Source: Burkholderiaceae bacterium
GTDB lineage: Bacteria; Pseudomonadota; Gammaproteobacteria; Burkholderiales; Burkholderiaceae_E
Assembly: GCA_023383035.1 (NCBI GenBank)
Contig: JAHDYE010000007.1
Location: 1-32,097, forward strand
DNA: 32,097 nt
Direction of reading: 5' to 3'
Position 1 is the first letter of the stretch, and each line of letters starts with the position of its first letter. This document shows, piece by piece, positions 23,794 to 30,783 of this stretch. Position numbers and translations under genes: made by a program. The notes under the pieces were generated by a model, which searched no databases, had not been told where the DNA came from, and was given only the letters and a program-made list of their open reading frames with translations.

Positions 23794-24570
23794 ATGAACT
23801 CAATTGAATTCTCCGACGAAGTCCGTCGCCAGCTTCGCGCCGACGGCTACGAGGTCTATCAAGGCAGCGAGGCACACGGCGAGGAGCTGGCCGGCAAGCA
23901 CTGGTTCACCTGGATGAAGCCGGGTATGGCCAGTGTCGAGTCCGGCCACACGCAGGCGAGCGAATGGAAGGCCTGGGCCGCCGCCTTGTCGCATCGGCTC
24001 GCCGAAAGCGCGATCGCAGTGAATCCGGCCGAGGTCTTGACGGCTCCGGCGATGGGGCCGTTCTTCGCCGCACGCCTGCCCGACAGCGCCTTCGATGCGC
24101 ACGCCCTGGCGGCGCGCTTCGGCATTACGCGCGAAGCCGCGCAGGAGCAGGTCGAGCACCTGCGCGGGCAGGCGGTCTACATGAACGAGCGCTATCAGGC
24201 CAACGTGCAGGTGATCCGCGCGCCCTTCGGCCCGGACACCGGCGACGTGTTCTGGCTGTCCATCAAGCGGCGCGACCGCGAAGTGATCCACGATTGGCGC
24301 GAGTTGCAGGCGATCAAGAACCAGATCGTCGGCGACGAGCACGAAGGCTTCGAGGTCTATCCCGCCGAGTCGCGGCTGGTGGACTCGGCGAACCAGTTCC
24401 ACCTGTGGGTGTTCGCCGATCCGAAGGTGCGGCTGCCGGTGGGCTTTCGCACGCGGGAAGTGATGGGCGCGCGGGCCGCAGCGGCGCAGGGCGCTAGGCA
24501 GCGGCCCTTTGCAGAGACGCAGGCAACGCCGCCGCAGTCGGTCGATGCATGCCGCGGTAGCGGGTGTTGA
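23794..24570 (+). CDS. Conserved mobile-element protein (DUF7694-like)
   Basis: 258 residues. The centre reads FWLSIKRRDREVIHDWRELQ, followed by IKNQIVGDEHEGFEVYPAES, which I recognise as a DUF7694-type domain common on plasmids and integrative elements. The N-terminus has EFSDEVRRQLRADGYEVYQG. The end (PPQSVDACRGSGC) does not look conserved and may result from loss of an earlier stop. No ribosome site precedes ATG 23794. An 18-residue frame overlapping the previous stop (ATG 23665) is too short to call. Function unknown. Confidence 0.7.
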   Translation: MNSIEFSDEVRRQLRADGYEVYQGSEAHGEELAGKHWFTWMKPGMASVESGHTQASEWKAWAAALSHRLAESAIAVNPAEVLTAPAMGPFFAARLPDSAFDAHALAARFGITREAAQEQVEHLRGQAVYMNERYQANVQVIRAPFGPDTGDVFWLSIKRRDREVIHDWRELQAIKNQIVGDEHEGFEVYPAESRLVDSANQFHLWVFADPKVRLPVGFRTREVMGARAAAAQGARQRPFAETQATPPQSVDACRGSGC

Positions 24571-24601
24571 ACCACTCGTCCAATACACAGGAGGCTTGCT
24601 C

Positions 24602-25135
24602 ATGGAAATCCGTTTGACGGACGTCGATGGTTTCGAGCGCCATGCCCCCGGAGCCGACCTCGCGATCATCATGTTCTCGCGCGCGGAGGTCGAGGCACAG
24701 CGCGTTGGCAGCGCCGTCGAGCGGCTGATGCTCTTCAGCGATGACGATCGGAGCGTGCGGCATTTCGCGGGCCGCATGACCTTGATGTTCGTCGGCTACG
24801 ACGACGACCCGCGGCCCCTGCCGCAGATTCCCGAATGCGTGCGCTTCTTCCGCGCGGTGGATCGGCAGTGGAGCTACTGGCTGCACTTCCTGCGGCCGGA
24901 ACCGGACGTCCTCAACCTCGCGATGCTCATGCTGCTGGACGTCGACGCCAGTGCCGTGGGCGCAGGCCAAGTCGCAGGGCAGGTGGCCTATGCGCTGCAC
25001 GACCCGATGCAACTGCCCCGGCTGCTCGAACGATGGTTCCGGGCGATGAACGTGCTGCACGACACTTTCGACGTGCCGTCTTCGCACAACGAGGCCATGA
25101 CCGCCGCGGCCCTGGCGGCGCTCGGCCTGGGGTGA
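24602..25135 (+). CDS. Hypothetical protein of the accessory module
   Basis: 177 residues from ATG 24602, with AGGAGG 7 bases upstream; the longer frame begins in the previous gene. The sequence MEIRLTDVDGFERH..., IIMFSRAEVEAQRVG, MTLMFVGYDDDPRPL and RQWSYWLHFLRPEPDVLNL has no domain I recognise. It looks like a compact soluble protein. It follows the previous gene closely and may be in the same operon. Confidence 0.65.
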   Translation: MEIRLTDVDGFERHAPGADLAIIMFSRAEVEAQRVGSAVERLMLFSDDDRSVRHFAGRMTLMFVGYDDDPRPLPQIPECVRFFRAVDRQWSYWLHFLRPEPDVLNLAMLMLLDVDASAVGAGQVAGQVAYALHDPMQLPRLLERWFRAMNVLHDTFDVPSSHNEAMTAAALAALGLG

Positions 25136-25218
25136 TGTCTTGCTTGTGGTGTGACGCAGCGGCTGGGTTGGTGCCGCCGCGTCGCCGCCAAGCCTCGTTC
25201 CAGCAAGGAGATTCGATC

Positions 25219-25368
25219 GTGCTGAAACCGTGGACACCCGGCCTGCCGCGCGGCCTGAAGAACGCGTACCGTGAGCGGTCGGACCGGCCGTTGATGCGGG
25301 TCGGATTTCGCGAGCACGAAATCGCGCAAATTGCGGCCTGCCGGAAGAAACGAATTCGGAATGAATGA
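25219..25368 (+). CDS. Small ORF ending in the direct repeat
   Basis: 49 residues from GTG 25219, with AAGGAGA 6 bases upstream. Begins MLKPWTPGLPRGLKNAYRER and ends GFREHEIAQIAACRKKRIRNE, where the last 20 residues come from repeat copy 2. The ribosome site is good but there is no family match. It may be a truncated gene fused to the repeat. Confidence 0.35.
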   Translation: MLKPWTPGLPRGLKNAYRERSDRPLMRVGFREHEIAQIAACRKKRIRNE

Positions 25369-25373
25369 GATGG
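25301..25373 (+). repeat. ~73-bp direct repeat, copy 2
   Basis: Partner of 22059-22132. It enters the reading frame in the same phase (FREHE) as in the ThiF gene. A one-base difference after the first ~27 bases then changes the frame. TTTCG-CGAGCA-CGAAA is a perfect inverted repeat in this copy. The two copies bound 3168 bases of accessory genes. Confidence 0.75.
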
Positions 25374-25381
25374 ACAGAGGC

Positions 25382-25582
25382 ATGAGATCCTGGGACGTGC
25401 GCGTGATTCGCGGCGGGCACACGATCCATATCGGGCAGGTGACCGAATCGAGCGAAGCCCTGGCACGTTGTGCGGCGCTGTCGCGCTATGGAATCAGCGA
25501 AAATGAAATCGAAGCCCAAAATGGCCACCTTCGAGCGGTGATCTATCCCGATGAGGAATTCGACGTGTCGGCGGCGCTGTAG
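25382..25582 (+). CDS. Small hypothetical protein
   Basis: 66 residues from ATG 25382 (MRSWDVRVIRGGHTIHIGQV). It ends in YPDEEFDVSAAL. Alternative in-frame starts at 25361 and 25370 lie inside the repeat, and none has a clear ribosome site; an AGAGG directly before 25382 is too close. No family recognised. Confidence 0.5.
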   Translation: MRSWDVRVIRGGHTIHIGQVTESSEALARCAALSRYGISENEIEAQNGHLRAVIYPDEEFDVSAAL

Positions 25583-25713
25583 CCAAAATAATGAAGCATT
25601 GTGCACCGGTTCACCGCCGTGCAATGGGTTTCCGATAAACTTCAAGCTTGGCGGCGGAAGCATTCCTGCATTCCCGCATGTAGCTTCGACTGTCTCGAAT
25701 TCATAAGGCTCTC

Positions 25714-26055
25714 ATGGCTCCTAAACAGACGCTCAAAGAGATTGACCGCGAAATCGCCAAGCTTCAACAGCGAGCCGATCGGATCAAGCAGGCCGAGAAG
25801 GCGCAAGTCGTCGCCCGGATAAAGGAGGCCGTGACGTATTACGGCATTTCCGCTGCTGACCTGGGCCTGGGTAAAGCGGCCGGAAAAGGACGCGCCAAAG
25901 CGACTGGCAAGCCGGCCGGGAAGCGCAGAAGCTCCGCCGGGCAAGTCAAGTACAAGGACGGCGCGGGCCGCACGTGGTCCGGCTTGGGCCGCAGACCCCG
26001 ATGGTTCACCGAGGCATTGGCCAACGGCCAGACTGACGCCGATCTGCTGGCGTAG
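25714..26055 (+). CDS. H-NS family nucleoid protein
   Basis: 113 residues. The N-terminal coiled coil (LKEIDREIAKLQQRADRIKQ...) serves dimerisation. An Ala/Lys/Gly-rich linker leads to KYKDGAGRTWSGLGRRPRWF, the AT-hook-like DNA-binding motif typical of beta- and gammaproteobacterial H-NS. Such element-borne H-NS proteins silence AT-rich DNA and reduce the cost of acquired genes. The upstream ~130 bases are lower in GC, with an imperfect inverted repeat (GCATTGTGCAC ... GTGCAATG at ~25594-25624) that could be its operator. It converges with the recombinase gene 23 bases away; I see no clear terminator between them. Confidence 0.93.
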   Translation: MAPKQTLKEIDREIAKLQQRADRIKQAEKAQVVARIKEAVTYYGISAADLGLGKAAGKGRAKATGKPAGKRRSSAGQVKYKDGAGRTWSGLGRRPRWFTEALANGQTDADLLA

Positions 26056-26078
26056 GGCGCGCCGTCGCGTCCCTCGAC

Positions 26079-27209
26079 TCATTTCCCTGGATCGCTGGCG
26101 GCACGACGGGGCAGCGCAGCGCCGATGTAGGCGCCTGATGCGCGTATCCTCGAATGCCCGGCGCGTTCTGCTACCGCCAGCCGGGCCGCGCGGTCCACAT
26201 CGACGGGCACGAATGCGCCGCCGCGCACCGGTGAGGGACTGCCCGACAGGTGCTCGTAGAGTTCGTTCAGGTTGCCGTGGCGCAGTCCGTGCCCCGTCAC
26301 ACCAGCCTGTCGTCGCGTGATGCCGAACTTCTCCAACGCGTAGTCCAGCCGGCGCAGATTGCGCTCGAGGCTGCGGGCCGGATCGCCCATGTGCGCGTCG
26401 CGGCTCGTGGCCAGTGAGCACGCGAGCGCCACAGCCGCGCGCTGCTCGGGCGTCTCCAACGGAAGCCACCGGACCCGCCCGCCTTTTCCCTTCACCCATA
26501 CGTATTCATCCGCCCTCCGGTTCTCCTCGGGCAGGCCCGTCTGCGAGAACGGCACGACGTGTTCGAAGGGCCGGAACATCACCGATTCCTTGCGGCGCAG
26601 CGCCAGCGTGTGCATGAGGCGCATCGATGCGGCCACGCGCGGGTCGAACGCGGTGACTTCCGCGAGCTTCACATCCACGTCCAGGCCGTGTGCGCTCCAA
26701 CTCTTGTCGTGCCTGGCGTACTCATGCCGCTGGTATTCGTCCGGGCGCAGGCCGTAGTGCGCAGGCGGGCGCACGAAGCCGGGCTTGTTGAGCCAGGATG
26801 CCAACCCGCGCAGGAAGCTCAGGTAAGTCTGGATGGTCGCCGGCGCCAGCCGCTCGCGCTGCCAGATCAAAACCATCGCGTGCACGTGCTTCTGGCCCAG
26901 GTTGCGCGGGTCCGGCGGCGTGTGGAACCCGGCCTTGCCCCGGAGGTCGCTGAAGAACTGACGCAGGAAGCGTGCACGCTCGTGGCGCGTCTTGTGCGAC
27001 ACGGTCTTCTCGCGGGACGTGTGCTGCGTGTTGAACAACGCGATCAGCACGTCGAGAACCTTCAGCGGGTCGGTTTTGCCGGGCTGATATCGGGCCAGCA
27101 CCTCCTGCGGCGACTTGCCGGCCCATTCCTGGCGGCGCGGCGCATCCGAACCGGGAATGCGGCGCGGGCTCACGGGGTCGGTGGCGCGTGGACGTGGCAC
27201 GTGTGGCAT
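26079..27209 (-). CDS. Tyrosine recombinase (integrase-domain protein)
   Basis: 376 residues, GGAG seven bases before ATG 27209. The catalytic set is in place: Arg205 or Arg206 in ALRRKESV, Lys in VKGKGGRVRWLPL, HGLRH (His307, Arg310), GH (His352) in AGHSRIRASG and Tyr361 in GAYIG. The N-terminus has a SAM-like helical domain (ATIQTYLSFLRGLASWL). It differs from the P4-type integrase at the right edge and has the form of plasmid/ICE internal recombinases. It could resolve multimers or invert or excise a segment; substrate site unknown. Confidence 0.88.
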   Translation of the reverse strand: MPHVPRPRATDPVSPRRIPGSDAPRRQEWAGKSPQEVLARYQPGKTDPLKVLDVLIALFNTQHTSREKTVSHKTRHERARFLRQFFSDLRGKAGFHTPPDPRNLGQKHVHAMVLIWQRERLAPATIQTYLSFLRGLASWLNKPGFVRPPAHYGLRPDEYQRHEYARHDKSWSAHGLDVDVKLAEVTAFDPRVAASMRLMHTLALRRKESVMFRPFEHVVPFSQTGLPEENRRADEYVWVKGKGGRVRWLPLETPEQRAAVALACSLATSRDAHMGDPARSLERNLRRLDYALEKFGITRRQAGVTGHGLRHGNLNELYEHLSGSPSPVRGGAFVPVDVDRAARLAVAERAGHSRIRASGAYIGAALPRRAASDPGK

Positions 27210-27326
27210 AGCGGGACTCCATCGAGATCGGCGTGCCGGCCGAACGGCACACCGGCTGGAATCGAAGGGGCTCTCCGCGGCGAACGGATTCCGTCATTCG
27301 CCCGCGGCGCGTGGTCTGGTGATGCC

Positions 27327-27356
27327 GGCGGCGCGCGACCACGGTGTCGCGCCGCC
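27327..27356. repeat. GC-rich hairpin upstream of the recombinase
   Basis: GGCGGCGCGCGAC and GTCGCGCCGCC pair over eleven bases with a two-base bulge and a short loop. It lies 118 bases upstream of the recombinase start. No T tract follows, so it is not an ordinary terminator. Confidence 0.5.
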
Positions 27357-28074
27357 TCCCCAAGGGTTTCGCCAGCGTGCGCACACGCCGGATCGGTCGA
27401 TCTTAAAAACGAAAACGTGTGATCCAACTCCGTCCGCGCATTTCTGCGACCACGGAGGGGCTTGACACGCAACGGCCTCGGGGGCGCGTTGCTGCGTCGG
27501 CGCGAAGGTCTGGCCTCGCGCCCAATGGGGGATCAGTCCTGGTATGCGTAGCGCCATCCGCTCGCATGGGGCCGCCCCTGACCGAAAGTCCAGGGCGGTG
27601 TCGAGCGTTCGAGCGGAGACAAGCGGGGAGCCTACAGGGGCAAACACAGCCGCTTGCGGCGTGCAACACGCGTGCTCGGTGATGGCGGGATCGGGAGCCA
27701 GCATCGGGTGCCGGGTCGGGAGATCGACGGCCTCGACGCGCTTCAGGAGCGCCCAGCCACTGGGCTGGCGAAGGTCGAAGGCACATGCGCTACGAACGGA
27801 AGCCTCGTGCCGATGCCTCGGGGGCAACGACCACCCTGGCTCGGGGCCAGGGCTTCAGGTGCAGGTAACGACTGCGGCGCCTTTTGCTCCGCGACGGAGC
27901 GGGCCAGGGGAGGCCCTCGGGAACTGATAGTGGATGACGATGCAGGCTTGCACGTCAACGCCCGTGGAGTAGTGCGACGGCATGAGATGCCGATTCGCGA
28001 TGGCGCTTGCAGGCACGCGACGGCGTGATGAGGGCCCTCTAGTGTCCCGAAGGGCCGCAGCGTGAGGCTGCAAG

Positions 28075-28175
28075 CGGGTTGACAGGAGAAGGCTCGGCCT
28101 CTGGTCCCGGACGGTTGACCTCAAGACCGAAAAACGGGCGAGCAGGGCTACGGGTTGTCGACACGCGGGTTGACG
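28075..28175 (+). repeat. Short repeats of GGTTGAC upstream of the ParM-like gene
   Basis: Copies: CGGGTTGACAGG (28075), ACGGTTGACC (28112), CGGGTTGTC (28151) and CGGGTTGACGGG (28166). All lie in the same direction within 100 bases, ending 215 bases before the ParM-like start. Related copies occur at 15722 and 30698. Spacing is irregular (36, 40 and 15 bases). Confidence 0.4.
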
Positions 28176-28389
28176 GGTGCCGACGCAGTGAGACCGTGAT
28201 GACACACACGGGGTCCGTGACCTCGGCCGCCGATGACAGGTGCCAGTGCACTGTCGCTGCATGCCGCCCCAGGTGACGGCCGGGGGCGGGCTGATGCCGA
28301 ATTCCGGCCCATTCGGTGCGAATTGCGTGTGGCGGTGCCGCGTCGGCATGCCGATGCTGGCTGTCATCGTTCTTCACGGGAGCGCTCTC

Positions 28390-29421
28390 ATGGAATTGAT
28401 CGTCCGGGCTGTGGACGTCGGGTCCGGCAACACCAAGTTCGTCACCGGCGTCGCGGGGACCGAGATCCGCTGCGCAAGTTTTCCCTCCGTGGCCTATCCA
28501 TCCAGCGGCGAGGCCACGCATTGGCCTGCGAGCGAGCGGCGCAAGACAGTGTGCATCCCGGTCGGCCCACTGTTTTACGAAGTTGGCCCCGATGTGGCAT
28601 GGGCCGCCGACACGTTCCGTGCCAGGCAGCTGCATGACGATTACACCGAGTCGCCGGAGTACATGGCGCTGCTGCGCGGTGCGCTCGGCCTGATGAAGGT
28701 GCCGCATATCGACCTGCTGATTGTCGGCCTGCCGGTGGCGCTGTTCAGCTTGAAGAAGGCGGCGCTCGAGAAAGCCATGGTCGGCAGCCACCCAGTCGGC
28801 AACGGCAAGACCGTCACGGTTGCCAAGGCGATGGCCGTCGCGCAGCCGCAGGGCGCGCTGGTCCACTACGCCGCCGAGCACGAGAAGATGGCGAGCATCG
28901 GCACCGAGCAGAGCCTGGTGATCGATCCGGGGTCGCGGACCTTCGATTGGTTGATCAGCCGTGGGATGCGCCTGGTACAGAAGCAGTCGAGCTCGATCAA
29001 CCGCGGCATGTCCGATGTGCTGCGCCTGCTCGCGACGGAGATCTCCAAGGACATCGGCACGCCGTACCGCGACTACGACGCGATCGACTTGGCGCTGCGT
29101 ACGGGCAAAGTCCCGGTGATCTTCCAGAAGCCCTATGACTTGAAGCGCCACCTGCCGCTGGCCGAGAGCGTCGCACAGCAGGCGGTCTCGACGATGCGGC
29201 AGTGGATCGAGACGCCGGAGAGCCTGCAGAACATCATCCTCGTGGGTGGCGGCGCCTTCCTGTTCAAGAAGGCCGTCAAGGCGGCCTTCCCCAAGCACCG
29301 CGTCTACGAGGTAAAGGAGCCGATGTTCGCCAACGTGCGCGGGTTCCAGATCGCGGGACAGAACTACGCTGCCAGCGCGTTGGCCACTAGCCGAGACCGT
29401 GCGGCAGGGGAGGTCGCATGA
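28390..29421 (+). CDS. ParM/StbA-like actin-type ATPase (PRTRC system protein D)
   Basis: 343 residues from ATG 28390, GGGAG 8 bases upstream; the frame upstream of it is a shadow. Actin-fold ATPase motifs: AVDVGSGNTKF (phosphate 1, residues 7-17), LVIDPGSRTFDWL (phosphate 2) and IILVGGGAFLF (adenosine). ParM forms filaments that push plasmid copies apart with ParR bound to parC. PRTRC-associated protein D belongs to this class and can lie away from the main cassette, as here. The stop overlaps the start of the next gene (ATGA, 29418-29421). Confidence 0.88.
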   Translation: MELIVRAVDVGSGNTKFVTGVAGTEIRCASFPSVAYPSSGEATHWPASERRKTVCIPVGPLFYEVGPDVAWAADTFRARQLHDDYTESPEYMALLRGALGLMKVPHIDLLIVGLPVALFSLKKAALEKAMVGSHPVGNGKTVTVAKAMAVAQPQGALVHYAAEHEKMASIGTEQSLVIDPGSRTFDWLISRGMRLVQKQSSSINRGMSDVLRLLATEISKDIGTPYRDYDAIDLALRTGKVPVIFQKPYDLKRHLPLAESVAQQAVSTMRQWIETPESLQNIILVGGGAFLFKKAVKAAFPKHRVYEVKEPMFANVRGFQIAGQNYAASALATSRDRAAGEVA

Positions 29422-29696
29422 ACGCGAACGTGCAACAAGAGCCGAAACCCGTGCGGCTGGTGTTCGAGCTGGCTCGCGCGGACAACCCGCGGCTGTACAA
29501 CGAGCTGGTGCGCTTCCCGCAGGGGGCGAAGCGGGTCAACCGACTGCGCGTACTGGCCTACGACGGGCTGCTCGCGCAGTACGGCGTGTTCTCGGTGACT
29601 GGACATGCGGTGCCCGCGACTCCGGTGGCCGCCAACGAGGCGGTGCCGAAGGTGGTCGTTACGAACGATGTCTTTGCGCCGGGGCTGTCCGAGTGA
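29418..29696 (+). CDS. Possible ParR/StbB-like partition partner
   Basis: 92 residues, cotranslated with the ParM-like gene. VRLVFELARADNPRLYNELVR is followed by FPQGAKRVNRLRVLAYDGLL. The second part resembles the helix pair of ribbon-helix-helix ParR/StbB adaptors (RxxRLRxLAxxGL), preceded by a short beta strand. No family was confirmed; the call rests on size, position and this pattern. The C-terminal 40 residues are Ala/Val-rich and could contact the filament. Confidence 0.5.
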   Translation: MNANVQQEPKPVRLVFELARADNPRLYNELVRFPQGAKRVNRLRVLAYDGLLAQYGVFSVTGHAVPATPVAANEAVPKVVVTNDVFAPGLSE

Positions 29697-30169
29697 GATC
29701 GAGTTCCATGCTACGAGCAACTGCGGCTCGTCGAGATGATGTAAGCGCGAAGCAGCTGGCCGAGATGAGTTTCTGCGAAAAGCGGATGTTGCTCGCGCAC
29801 TTGCATGGCGAGGCCGCCTCAGCAGGTCAGCGGGAGGCGATGAAGCGCGGCAACGCCGCCCACCGCCGGTTCTACGTGGAGGGCGGGGCAGAGCAGATGT
29901 CCGATCGACGCTGTTTCGTCGCAACTTGCCTCTTCGGGGAAACGGCGCCACAGACCCGGTCGCTGCGCGCCTACCGCGATGCAGTCCTGCTTGCCGCTCC
30001 GTGGGGCCGACGCCTCGTGCGGGTGTACTACCTGGTCGGGCCTTGGATGTGCGCGGTCCTCGAGCGGTGGCCGATGTTGCAGCGACCGCTGCGCAGCTTC
30101 TTGACGCGTCTGGCGGGTCGTTGCGACCGAATGTTGCAGCGGCGACGGCGGACCTTGCCATGTTGCTGA
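29693..30169 (+). CDS. Protein with Cas4-like N-terminus and CFI-box domain
   Basis: 158 residues from GTG 29693 (overlapping the previous stop) or 153 from ATG 29708. The N-terminus LAEMSFCEKRMLLAHLHG followed by AMKRGNAAHRRF resembles the first Cys (Cys28) and the G...H step (His57) of Cas4/RecB nucleases. From Cys74 it is a CFI-box module: RCFVATCLFGETAPQTRSLR, YRDAVLL and GRRLVRVYYLVGP. That module is usually the C-terminal end of unrelated proteins, with an unknown role. The product overlaps the next gene by ten bases. Assignments are by motif. Confidence 0.6.
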   Translation: MRSSSMLRATAARRDDVSAKQLAEMSFCEKRMLLAHLHGEAASAGQREAMKRGNAAHRRFYVEGGAEQMSDRRCFVATCLFGETAPQTRSLRAYRDAVLLAAPWGRRLVRVYYLVGPWMCAVLERWPMLQRPLRSFLTRLAGRCDRMLQRRRRTLPCC

Positions 30170-30705
30170 CGATACTTACGTTGGCGGTCGCGGCGGCCGT
30201 ACTGGTCACAGCATGGTGCTCGCGGCGTGCTCGCGCAGTCGGTGCCGATGAGCGCACTTGGCAACCGCGCGAGTTGGCTCGCGCCCGGCTGGTCTACCGG
30301 GAGCGGCAGTTTCGTACCAGCGCGCCGCTGAAGTTGGTGGCCAGGGTCGACCGTGCCTACAGGCTTCCAACCGGCCGCTTGGTGCTGATGGAGCTGAAGA
30401 GGCGGTCGAGCTTGCGGATCTACCCAAGCGACATCGTCCAGTTGTCGGCGCAGAAGGTCGCGCTGGAAGGCGCCACTGGCGAGGCCGTCGAACCATATGC
30501 CTTCGTGCGCGTCGTCACTTCGGAACGGAACGATCTGCCGCCGCGCCGCGTTGCCCTGCTCGATGCCTCCCAGGTGACCGCACTCCAGCGGCGCCGTGAG
30601 GCGATCTTGGCGGGGCGCGTCGCCCCAGGCTACGCCCAGTCATCCCGGGCATGCCGCGACTGCGCGTTTCGGTCGTGTTGCGATCGGCCGCGGCGACCGG
30701 GTTGA
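30160..30705 (+). CDS. Membrane-anchored Cas4/RecB-like PD-(D/E)XK nuclease
   Basis: 181 residues from ATG 30160. A single hydrophobic segment (LLTILTLAVAAAVLVTAW) at the start suggests membrane anchoring. Then come Asp64 (LVARVDRAYRLP), Glu78-Leu-Lys80 (VLMELKRR) and Gln94 (IVQLSAQ), the D...ExK...Q set of RecB-family nucleases. Four C-terminal Cys (CRDCAFRSCC, 165-174) resemble the iron-sulfur ligands of Cas4. The N-terminal Cys and His of Cas4 are missing here but appear in the protein just upstream. No cas genes or CRISPR are near. A DNA-processing role in element transfer or defence is possible. Confidence 0.75.
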   Translation: MLLTILTLAVAAAVLVTAWCSRRARAVGADERTWQPRELARARLVYRERQFRTSAPLKLVARVDRAYRLPTGRLVLMELKRRSSLRIYPSDIVQLSAQKVALEGATGEAVEPYAFVRVVTSERNDLPPRRVALLDASQVTALQRRREAILAGRVAPGYAQSSRACRDCAFRSCCDRPRRPG

Positions 30706-30783
30706 CGGCGGCAGGTCGTGCGGTTTCATGGACCTGGCAGGCAAGGCATCCGGCCACTGCAATCTTGGATGGGGAAACAGGAA

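Larger units (their letters stand above)
27210..28389. other. 1.18-kb region without a convincing gene
   Basis: Open frames exist on both strands (for instance 27294-27827 minus and 27654-28028 plus), but they lack ribosome sites and family features. The region contains a strong hairpin at 27327-27356, a hairpin GGCCCT...AGGGCC near 28032-28055, and a group of GGTTGAC repeats at 28077-28174. Position directly upstream of the ParM-like gene fits a centromere or replication/transfer origin; this is an inference. Confidence 0.5.

Noticed and set aside
27294-27827. 177-residue open frame on the minus strand in the long intergenic region
   Set aside because: No ribosome site, no recognisable family, and other frames are open too. 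I treat the region as non-coding but cannot exclude a gene.
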